Assembly: GCA_009845505.1 (NCBI GenBank) | Contig: VXZL01000467.1 | Coordinates: 1-7,766, forward strand | Reading direction: 5' to 3' | Length of the DNA stretch: 7,766 bases | Source: Candidatus Poribacteria bacterium | GTDB taxonomy: Bacteria; Poribacteria; WGA-4E; WGA-3G | In this document: positions 1 through 5,297 of the stretch, in pieces | Layout: each line of letters opens with the position of its first letter | Numbering within the stretch: position 1 is the stretch's first letter | Notes under the pieces: generated by a model | The model's database searches: none | What the model saw: only the letters and a program-made list of their open reading frames with translations | What the model was told of the DNA's origin: nothing | Program-made: the position numbers and the translations under genes

Positions 1-1
1 C

Positions 2-364
2 AACGACGGTGACATCGATATCCTCATTACAAACTGGAATCAGACCGTTGATCTGCTGAGAAATGAGGGTGGGAACCGAAACAACTGGATACAGATCCAA
101 GCGATCGGGACGAAAAGCAACCGTTCAGCGATTGGTGCGCGCATCAAGGTTGTTGCGGGTGAACTCACGCAGTATGCGGAAGTCAAGAGCAGTGGGAGTT
201 ATCTCGCCTTCAGCGACCTACGCGTCCATTTCGGACTGAAAGATGCTGAACAGATAGACCTATTGGAGATTCGATGGCAAAGCGGGGTTGTTGAAAATGC
301 GACCAACCTTACGGTGAATCAACGGTTCATCGCAATTGAGGGCGAAAAAATCGCGTCTGAATAA
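2..364 (+). CDS. C-terminal part of an FG-GAP/VCBS - ASPIC/UnbV (CRTAC1-like) protein, 5' end outside the window
   Basis: An open frame runs from the left edge to a TAA at 362-364, giving 120 visible residues. The first residues, NDGDIDILITN, match the Asp-rich calcium-binding loop of an FG-GAP/VCBS beta-propeller repeat. The rest fits the ASPIC/UnbV domain: a conserved Asn-Trp near residue 28 (NNWIQIQ), then SNRSAIGARIKVV, a GSY segment, VHFGLKDAEQID and the IRWQSGVVE motif near the end. Such proteins are usually several hundred residues long, exported, and thought to act in surface binding or adhesion; no enzyme activity is established for the domain. The start and any signal peptide lie upstream of the window. 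The gene ends just before the promoter of the LamG pair, so it is probably a separate transcription unit. The family call is firm; the role is not. Confidence 0.9.
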   Translation, partial: NDGDIDILITNWNQTVDLLRNEGGNRNNWIQIQAIGTKSNRSAIGARIKVVAGELTQYAEVKSSGSYLAFSDLRVHFGLKDAEQIDLLEIRWQSGVVENATNLTVNQRFIAIEGEKIASE

Positions 365-380
365 AAATGTTATTTTTTTG

Positions 381-409
381 TTGACAAAAAAAGTAAATTA
401 GCGTATTAA
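381..409 (+). promoter_or_regulatory. Sigma70-type promoter for the LamG gene pair
   Basis: A perfect -35 hexamer TTGACA (381-386) is followed by a 17-nt spacer and TATTAA (404-409), which matches four of six bases of the -10 consensus. The surrounding DNA is very AT-rich, with a T run just upstream. Transcription would start near 416-418, about 250 nt before the first LamG start codon and only a few bases before a long hairpin. It lies right after the stop codon of the upstream gene. Function is inferred from the hexamers alone. Confidence 0.6.
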
Positions 410-423
410 TTAATGTAATAGTC

Positions 424-614
424 AAACCTATGGGAACTCCTTTATAGCACACCACACGCTAAAAGGAGCAGCCCATAGGTTTAGGGCGCAAGATATTTCA
501 AGTACCGATACTTGATTAACTAGCAACTGAGTTATTGGGATTGTAACTGTGTAAATTCCCAACAAGAAGGTATTGCCATTTTGCGTCTGTTTACTTAGAC
601 AAATCTGTTGGGAA
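424..614 (+). promoter_or_regulatory. Structured 5' leader with consecutive stem-loops, candidate cis-regulatory RNA
   Basis: This non-coding stretch between the predicted promoter and the first LamG gene holds a chain of inverted repeats. P1 pairs 424-434 with 472-482 (11 perfect bp) and, after a small internal loop, 437-448 with 458-468 (11 bp with one bulged A), around a loop at 449-457. P2 pairs TCAAGTA (498-504) with TACTTGA (509-515) around a CCGA tetraloop. P3 pairs TAACT (517-521) with AGTTA (530-534). P4 pairs TTGGGA (535-540) with TCCCAA (557-562). The 3' side of P4 can instead pair, as TTCCCAAC (556-563), with GTTGGGAA (607-614), so two exclusive folds are possible. A T-rich tract (about 627-640) and the ribosome site follow. 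I do not recognise a known riboswitch class, and no convincing small ORF lies in it. It could be an attenuator, an mRNA-stability leader, a small RNA or a dispersed palindromic repeat. Confidence 0.45.
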
Positions 615-670
615 AAAGTTTATTAATTTTTTTATTTTTTACCAGAATTCACTAAGGGAGGCTAATTTAA

Positions 671-1516
671 GTGAAACTGTTTATTTCTACATTCACTATC
701 GCTGTATTGGCGATTTGTATAACAACGTCTGCGCCCGCAGATATAAATGATGGGGTCGTTGCCGCCTGGACTTTTGACGATGGAAAAGTAACGGATTCCA
801 TTGCTGATGCACACGGAGAACTCTTCAAGGGAGCTACAATCACCAATGATGGTAGATTTGGCAAGGCATTAGATGTTGATGGGAATCAAGATTCACGGGC
901 GGATATTGAGTTCAACCCCAAGCTTGAGTCAATTATTGAGAGTGCACATACTGTCGGCTATTGGCTCTATGTCCGAGAGGGAAGAGATCACTCCGGCGTT
1001 TGGAAAGGCGAAAAGGTCGGTTGGGGAGCGAACTTCACCTTCCGCATGGTGACAACCAGTAGTACCAATATGACCTGGGGAACATGCAGTGGCGGTGCCG
1101 AAAACTGGTTCGCGACGGATGGTGCCATTGAACCTGATCGGTGGATTTACTGCTGTCAGACAGTGGACGGTGAGGAAGCAATTGCCTACGTAACGCCAGA
1201 GGGTGGGAAAACCGAAATACCCGCCAGTGGTCAAGGGAATCCGAAAGCTTCATCGGAACCTTACGAACTGTTCCCAGATCGTCCTTTGGAACTTGGTGCA
1301 GGTCGAGGGATCGGTGGTAATGATGGGAACGATACCTTCCTTGATGGCATCATCGACGATGTTATCATCTGGGATCGTGCCCTCTCTGAAGATGAAGTCA
1401 AGGAACTTGGAAGCGGTGCCCGTCCAGAGAAAGCACTCGCAGTCAAAGCGGAGGGTAAACTCGCCACGTCGTGGGGGAAGGTCAAATCCTACCATCACCG
1501 CAATAACCGCCGCTAA
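671..1516 (+). CDS. Exported LamG/concanavalin A-like domain protein, copy 1
   Basis: The product is 281 aa, starting at GTG with AAGGGAGG at 654-661, a strong ribosome site 9 nt upstream. Residues 1-23 form a signal peptide (Lys2, hydrophobic core about 4-17, likely cleavage after the APA ending at residue 23), so the protein is probably exported. The mature part is a single LamG/ConA-like jelly-roll: the opening VAAWTFDDG (about 30-38), a central block with RDHS (105-108), WKGEKVGWG (111-119) and MTWGTC (134-139), and the closing DGIIDDVIIWDRALSEDEVKEL typical of LamG_3 domains. The C terminus carries GKLATSW (262-268), shared with copy 2, then a basic His/Arg/Asn tail. LamG domains usually bind carbohydrate or protein ligands; the ligand here is unknown. 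Where copy 2 has WVHVAYV, this one has WIYCCQT, a divergent strand with two adjacent cysteines. It is the first gene after the promoter and leader. Confidence 0.9.
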   Translation: MKLFISTFTIAVLAICITTSAPADINDGVVAAWTFDDGKVTDSIADAHGELFKGATITNDGRFGKALDVDGNQDSRADIEFNPKLESIIESAHTVGYWLYVREGRDHSGVWKGEKVGWGANFTFRMVTTSSTNMTWGTCSGGAENWFATDGAIEPDRWIYCCQTVDGEEAIAYVTPEGGKTEIPASGQGNPKASSEPYELFPDRPLELGAGRGIGGNDGNDTFLDGIIDDVIIWDRALSEDEVKELGSGARPEKALAVKAEGKLATSWGKVKSYHHRNNRR

Positions 1517-1541
1517 GTCTAATTGAAATCGAAAAATATAA

Positions 1542-1570
1542 CGGTTTTGTGAACTGCTATCACAAAACCG
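1542..1570 (+). repeat. Perfect 11-bp inverted repeat (hairpin) between the two LamG genes
   Basis: CGGTTTTGTGA (1542-1552) and TCACAAAACCG (1560-1570) are perfect reverse complements around a 7-nt loop. No T run follows on the + strand, so it is a poor terminator for copy 1. On the - strand the stem is followed by TTATATTTTTC, which looks somewhat more terminator-like, but no - strand gene is there. In the LamG mRNA it would sit between the first stop codon and the second ribosome site (TAAGGAG, 1588-1594), where it could stabilise or process the transcript or reduce read-through. Confidence 0.6.
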
Positions 1571-1603
1571 CTAAGTTAGTAAAACAGTAAGGAGTTTTCT
1601 ATT

Positions 1604-2449
1604 ATGAAACACATTTGTCTGTTTTTCATTTTAGCACTTATGGTATTCGTTACCAACAGTCACGCCGAACTCGCAGACGGCCTCGTCTCTGTTTGGAACT
1701 TTGACGATGGCTCAGCGAACGATTCTATCGGCAGTAACGATGGCGCATTCATGAATGGTGCCAGTACTACAGACGCAGAATTCGGTATGGCACTCAACCT
1801 TGAGAATCCTGAGAACCCCGCAACGGGTGAGAACACTGGGCAGTACGTCGAAATCCCATCATCCGCAAGCCTTGAACAAGAAGATGGCGTCTTTTCTGTC
1901 TCCTTGTGGACCTACGTCAGGACAGGTGGTGGCAGAGACCACTCTGCGATGTTCTGGAAAGGTGAAAAGGTCGGTTGGGGTGCCCTTTTTATGGTTCGGA
2001 TGTGTACCACAAACGCCACGAGTATGACTTGGGGCAGCTGCTGGGAAGGCTCTGAAGGTTGGTTCGCCACAGGTGATGTTTACGCCGAAGAAGAATGGGT
2101 ACACGTCGCTTACGTCGCTGATGGCGCGGAAGCCACGGCGTATGTGACCTCCTCTGTTACTGGCGACACTGTTGTTCCCGCAAGCGGACAGCAGAACCCA
2201 AGACCCATTGAGCCACCACTGTTGACATTCTCAGACCAGCCCGTTGAAATTGGTGTCGGACGGCAGGTCGGTGGGAACCTCGGAAATGACAATTGGCTTG
2301 ATGCTATGATTGATGAGGTCTACTTCTGGAATCGTGCCCTCAGTGAAGATGAAGTCCGGGAACTTGCGGGCGGCGCGCTTGTCGGTGCTGTCAGTGTCGA
2401 AGCACAAGGCAAACTCGCTACCACATGGGCGCACATTAAGAAACCCTAA
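1604..2449 (+). CDS. Exported LamG/concanavalin A-like domain protein, copy 2
   Basis: The product is 281 aa, with an ATG start preceded by TAAGGAG (1588-1594). Residues 1-21 are a signal peptide with a long hydrophobic core and a likely cleavage after SHA (19-21). One LamG/ConA-like domain fills the rest: VSVWNFDDG near 28-36, the block RDHS (111-114), WKGEKVGWG (118-126), MTWGSC (141-146), the canonical WVHVAYV strand (165-171), and the closing IDEVYFWNRALSEDEVREL. The C-terminal GKLATTW (269-275) repeats the tail of copy 1. Relatedness is plain at DNA level: 1955-1980 matches 1001-1026 at 25 of 26 bases, and 2333-2366 matches 1376-1409 at 30 of 34. The pair therefore arose by tandem duplication followed by divergence. 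A terminator follows directly. An exported carbohydrate- or matrix-binding role is likely, but the ligand is unknown. Confidence 0.92.
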   Translation: MKHICLFFILALMVFVTNSHAELADGLVSVWNFDDGSANDSIGSNDGAFMNGASTTDAEFGMALNLENPENPATGENTGQYVEIPSSASLEQEDGVFSVSLWTYVRTGGGRDHSAMFWKGEKVGWGALFMVRMCTTNATSMTWGSCWEGSEGWFATGDVYAEEEWVHVAYVADGAEATAYVTSSVTGDTVVPASGQQNPRPIEPPLLTFSDQPVEIGVGRQVGGNLGNDNWLDAMIDEVYFWNRALSEDEVRELAGGALVGAVSVEAQGKLATTWAHIKKP

Positions 2450-2469
2450 GCGTTATTAACCTGAAACAA

Positions 2470-2504
2470 AAAAGGCTCCGGATTTTATGAATCCAGAGCC
2501 TTTT
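2470..2504 (+). terminator. Rho-independent terminator after the LamG pair
   Basis: AAAAGGCTC (2470-2478) pairs with GAGCCTTTT (2496-2504). After one C/A mismatch the stem continues with GGATT (2480-2484) against AATCC (2490-2494) around a TTATG loop. The stem has a G/C-rich centre and is flanked by A and T runs on its two sides, so it could work in both directions. It ends only 9 nt before the ribosome site of the next gene. Confidence 0.85.
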
Positions 2505-2526
2505 CGCTTATCGGAGGGGATACACA

Positions 2527-2913
2527 ATGGAAGGTTATTACGGCATTGGAGAGGTCTTCGTCAAAGTTGCTGACCTTGAACGCGCAGCGGAGTTTTATCG
2601 CGATCTGCTCGGGTTTGAGGTCGTCGAACGCAACAATCGGCAACTTTATATCTACTTAGAAAATGGACACCTCGTCCTCAAAGAAGCCGGAAGCCCCGGA
2701 CACGATGCAGGCGGACCGATGCATTTCGCCTTTGTGACAAGCACTGAACGAATTGAACAACTCGTTGAACAATTCGCTGCCTTGCCTGATCGGACGCGTG
2801 GCCCCTTTGATTTCGACGATCCGCGCGGCAAATGCCGGGCTTTCTTCATTTTCGATCCGGACGGAAACGAAATTGAGTTTAACGACCTCTACTGTCCAGA
2901 CAACCCGACTTAG
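2527..2913 (+). CDS. VOC-superfamily (glyoxalase/bleomycin resistance/dioxygenase fold) protein
   Basis: The product is 128 aa, a normal length for a single-domain VOC protein. The start ATG has GGAGGGG at 2513-2519, 7 nt upstream. Two beta-alpha-beta-beta-beta modules are visible: the first has VADLERAAEFYRDLLGFEVV (14-33), and the second has MHFAFV (65-70) and ends with DPDGNEIEF (110-118). The usual metal ligands of the family would be a His in the first strand, a His in the third and a Glu near the end. His66 and Glu117 are present, but the first-strand His position is taken by Glu9, so metal binding may differ or be absent. No substrate can be assigned; glyoxalase I, FosX-like and extradiol dioxygenase-like proteins share this fold. 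It is followed 15 nt later by the PhyH gene, almost certainly in the same operon, which hints at action on a related small molecule. Confidence 0.88.
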   Translation: MEGYYGIGEVFVKVADLERAAEFYRDLLGFEVVERNNRQLYIYLENGHLVLKEAGSPGHDAGGPMHFAFVTSTERIEQLVEQFAALPDRTRGPFDFDDPRGKCRAFFIFDPDGNEIEFNDLYCPDNPT

Positions 2914-2928
2914 TGGAGGAACCCCAAA

Positions 2929-3723
2929 ATGCTAACCACTTCAGAGATTAACAACTTTGTTGAAAACGGCTACATTATTCGTCCGGGCGCGCTTTCCGAG
3001 ACCGACATCCAGACCTACCGTAGTGCTATTGACCGGATACTCCACAAGTGCCGCGTTGAAGGTCTACACGCTGATCATCTGCGTTATATAGACGGAGAAC
3101 GCGACGACACCTGGGGGGTTAATAATATCTTCCACCCAAGCATTCGCGAACAGGCACTTGTCGACTCGCTTGCACACCCAGAGATATTGGATGTTATTGA
3201 AGGACTTATCGGGGAAAGACTCAGGTATCACCTCTGCACCCTTCTCGTCAGTTCCGAGCGGAAACCGTATCACATCAACTGGCATCGGGATTCTGCACCC
3301 GATGGAGAGGTACCCCTTGAAACGCTTCTCAGTCGTCTCAGGAGTCACGTCCAACTCAACGGGGCACTCTATCAGGATGAAACACTTTACATCGTCCCGG
3401 GCAGCCACCGACGTGAACTCACAGACGCTGAACGCGCTGTTTTACAACAGACCCCTAAGGCAGCAATGCCGAATCAAATAGCAGTGAAGTTAGAACCGGG
3501 GGATATTGTCTTCTACAACTCAAGTCTGCTTCATAAAGGGTATAACCCAACTGGCACGCAACGGCAGACGCTACACTATGCGGTTGTTGTCGCCCCGCCG
3601 GAAAGCACGCCCGCCAACCCAGAGAGTCCAACGAGTCAGGAGTGGTTAAACGAACCGACGTTTTTGGACAATCTCTCACCACGGCTTAAACCGTTGTTCG
3701 ATAATTGGTTGAAATATGGTTGA
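2929..3723 (+). CDS. Phytanoyl-CoA dioxygenase (PhyH)-family Fe(II)/2-oxoglutarate oxygenase
   Basis: The product is 264 aa, starting at ATG with GGAGGA (2915-2920) 8 nt upstream. The family hydroxylates or otherwise oxidises small molecules using Fe(II), 2-oxoglutarate and oxygen. The N-terminal NNFVENGYIIRPGALSETDI is typical of PhyH proteins. The iron-binding facial triad is intact: the HxD motif in WHRD (His119, Asp121) and the distal His202 in LLHKGYNPTG, with Arg212 ten residues later as the probable 2-oxoglutarate carboxylate ligand. YIVPGSHRREL (154-164) and PGDIVFYNSS (190-199) are the usual double-stranded beta-helix landmarks. The protein should be cytosolic and active. Phytanoyl-CoA itself is unlikely to be the substrate, because bacterial members act on very diverse compounds. 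It is coupled to the VOC gene and converges with the methyltransferase gene 37 nt away. Confidence 0.92.
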   Translation: MLTTSEINNFVENGYIIRPGALSETDIQTYRSAIDRILHKCRVEGLHADHLRYIDGERDDTWGVNNIFHPSIREQALVDSLAHPEILDVIEGLIGERLRYHLCTLLVSSERKPYHINWHRDSAPDGEVPLETLLSRLRSHVQLNGALYQDETLYIVPGSHRRELTDAERAVLQQTPKAAMPNQIAVKLEPGDIVFYNSSLLHKGYNPTGTQRQTLHYAVVVAPPESTPANPESPTSQEWLNEPTFLDNLSPRLKPLFDNWLKYG

Positions 3724-3760
3724 TATCCTATAGACATGTCGCCCCGCTGGGACTTATCCT

Positions 3761-4486
3761 CTAATCTTTATGACAAATCATTGCTGTGATCCAACAGAAC
3801 CGCTTGAGAAAAGGGAGGCATTTGAGGAGAAATGTATCCATCGCTTTGAGGATACGGAAAGTCCATCTATAAAACAGTGGAACAGAAATGCATTGCTGCC
3901 AGAACAGCGCGCTGACTGCGGAGAGATGAAATTCACGATGCTCTAACTTCTCAAACTCGGCACCGACTGCCTCAACATCGTGGAGTGAAAAGTAGTGCAA
4001 CTTGCCGGAGTATTTCAAAAACGCTTTGCGATAGAGCCATACGGCTGGATGGTGTCGCATATTCTCGATAAAAATCGCTTTCCCACCTGGCTTGAGCACG
4101 CGATAACACTCCTGAGCGGTTTCCGTGTGCGCCGTAAACACCAGCACGGATTTCGAGATAATAAAGTCGAAAGTATTATCTGGAAAAGCGAGGTGCATTG
4201 CATCCATGAGTGCAAACTCGACCGACTCGGCAACCCCATAATCCGCTGCCCGCGTCTTTGCTTCAGTGAGTCGAAACGGAAGCAAGTCTATGCCGACGAC
4301 AGTTGCCCCGCGTTTCGCCAACAATGTCGCAGTTCCACCCGTTCCAGTGCCTAACTCCAGGACCTTCTTTCCTTCTAACTGTCCCATCTTTGGGAAAATG
4401 TACTTAAAGATGGGAAGATAAAAATCTTCCCACCAGAGTAAAAGCGTTTTATCAAGAGTGTCTCGCGAGGTCCCAGCGTCAAGCAA
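3761..4486 (-). CDS. Class I SAM-dependent methyltransferase (Methyltransf_11 type)
   Basis: The product is 241 aa, ending with TAG at 3761-3763. The SAM-binding motif I VLELGTGTGG is at 42-51, the acidic residue after strand 2 is Asp67 (VVGIDLLP), a DAMHLAFPDNTFDFIIS block covers motifs II-III (95-111), and RVLKPGGKAIFIEN (129-142) is the usual post-II signature of small-molecule methyltransferases. The only usable start before the conserved core is a TTG at 4486; an in-frame TAA lies at 4519-4517 and the next Met is residue 34, too close to motif I. The TTG comes 2 nt after the stop of the isomerase gene and has no strong ribosome site, so translation is probably coupled. The C-terminal third (about 190-237) is rich in aromatic and aliphatic residues mixed with Lys and Arg, perhaps a membrane-associating or lipophilic-substrate surface. 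The substrate is unknown. Confidence 0.88.
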   Translation of the reverse strand: MLDAGTSRDTLDKTLLLWWEDFYLPIFKYIFPKMGQLEGKKVLELGTGTGGTATLLAKRGATVVGIDLLPFRLTEAKTRAADYGVAESVEFALMDAMHLAFPDNTFDFIISKSVLVFTAHTETAQECYRVLKPGGKAIFIENMRHHPAVWLYRKAFLKYSGKLHYFSLHDVEAVGAEFEKLEHREFHLSAVSALFWQQCISVPLFYRWTFRILKAMDTFLLKCLPFLKRFCWITAMICHKD

Positions 4487-4488
4487 AC

Positions 4489-5247
4489 TTAAATTTTCCC
4501 CATTTTCCGTAGACTGTTAATACAACGTTCGACACATTCAAGGGGCGGATAGGCGTAACGCTCCTGCTCCACAATGTACCACTCAGTCCCACCGACGGTC
4601 TCACAGGCGTGGAACACAGCCTCCCAAGGGACATCACCTTCACCGACGTTTGCCTCATCATTCGTGGCGGAATATTCCTTAAGATGCACCAACTTCGCTC
4701 TGCCCGGATAGCGTTCAATAGCCGCCACAGGGTCAGCACCGGCACGAAGTGCGTGACCGATGTCAATCTGCATCACGACATCGTCACGGGTGTTACCGCC
4801 GAATATATCCCACGGGATTTCGTCTTCCATTGGTTCAAATTCACCCGTGTGGTTGTGGTACCCCGTAGCCATCCCTTGATCCGCAATTTTTCCAGCGATG
4901 TCGTTGAAGATCTTTGCTGTATCGCGCCACGCCTGCGGAGAACCCTGATATTCTCCAGATAACCCCGGCACAATCAGATACGGGTTGCCGAGAATTTTAT
5001 TGAACTCAACCGTTTTCGCGAGTTCGTCACCGAGAAGTGTGTTGATCCCCGTATGTGTCCCTGCGACCCCTAATCCGAGATCATCGCACATGTCGCGCAA
5101 CTCTTCGGCAGTCCGATCATAGTAACCCGCAAACTCAACGCCTTCATAACCCATCTGTGCGACCGCTTGCAGTGTTAAAGATAGGTCGCCAGCACAATCG
5201 TCTCTAACAGAATAGAGCTGTAACGCAATCGGAATTCTATCGCTCAC
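4489..5247 (-). CDS. Sugar phosphate isomerase/epimerase-like TIM-barrel protein (xylose isomerase-like, AP endonuclease 2 fold)
   Basis: The product is 252 aa with a GTG start; the ribosome site AGGAGG lies at 5258-5253, 5 nt upstream. The family shares a metal-dependent TIM barrel and includes inosose dehydratase/isomerase, hydroxypyruvate isomerase and ketose epimerases. The start IALQLYSVRDD (7-17) and GYEGVEFAGYY (33-43) are typical. Likely metal ligands sit in their usual motifs: YHNHTGEF (130-137, Glu136), QIDIGH (160-165, Asp162), VHLKE (187-191, His188) and VEQE (226-229, Glu227). GEGDVPW (202-208) is a further family signature. The metal site looks complete, so the enzyme should be active. 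It sits between a Gfo/Idh/MocA oxidoreductase and a methyltransferase; the oxidoreductase neighbour favours isomerisation or dehydration of an oxidised sugar or inositol. The exact reaction cannot be read from sequence. Confidence 0.9.
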   Translation of the reverse strand: MSDRIPIALQLYSVRDDCAGDLSLTLQAVAQMGYEGVEFAGYYDRTAEELRDMCDDLGLGVAGTHTGINTLLGDELAKTVEFNKILGNPYLIVPGLSGEYQGSPQAWRDTAKIFNDIAGKIADQGMATGYHNHTGEFEPMEDEIPWDIFGGNTRDDVVMQIDIGHALRAGADPVAAIERYPGRAKLVHLKEYSATNDEANVGEGDVPWEAVFHACETVGGTEWYIVEQERYAYPPLECVERCINSLRKMGKI

Positions 5248-5268
5248 AACGTCCTCCTAACGTTTTTA

Positions 5269-5289
5269 GGCGCGGTCGGAAACCGTGCC
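5269..5289 (+). repeat. Short GC-rich palindrome between the isomerase and oxidoreductase genes
   Basis: GGCGCGGT (5269-5276) faces ACCGTGCC (5282-5289) around CGGAA. As + strand RNA it makes eight pairs including one G-U; as - strand mRNA the same position is an A/C mismatch. TTA just outside on the left can pair with TAA at 5292-5294 after a 2-nt bulge. There is no T run, so it is not a standard terminator. It lies in the 50-nt spacer upstream of the isomerase ribosome site. Its form resembles REP-like dispersed palindromes, but only one copy is visible here. Confidence 0.45.
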
Positions 5290-5297
5290 ACTAATTG

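Noticed and set aside
627..640. T-rich tract before the first LamG gene as an intrinsic terminator
   Set aside because: The nearest stable stem ends at 614, 12 nt away, so it does not fit the standard form. I kept it only as part of the possible attenuator.
1140..1185. Possible frameshift in LamG copy 1, where WIYCCQT replaces WVHVAYV
   Set aside because: The frame on both sides aligns with copy 2 without any shift (DRW before, DGEEAIAYV after), so this is substitution rather than a frame error.
3738..3753. Hairpin GTC-GCC...GGGAC in the 37-nt convergent spacer as a bidirectional terminator
   Set aside because: It makes only about five pairs with a bulge and has no T run on either side; too weak to call.
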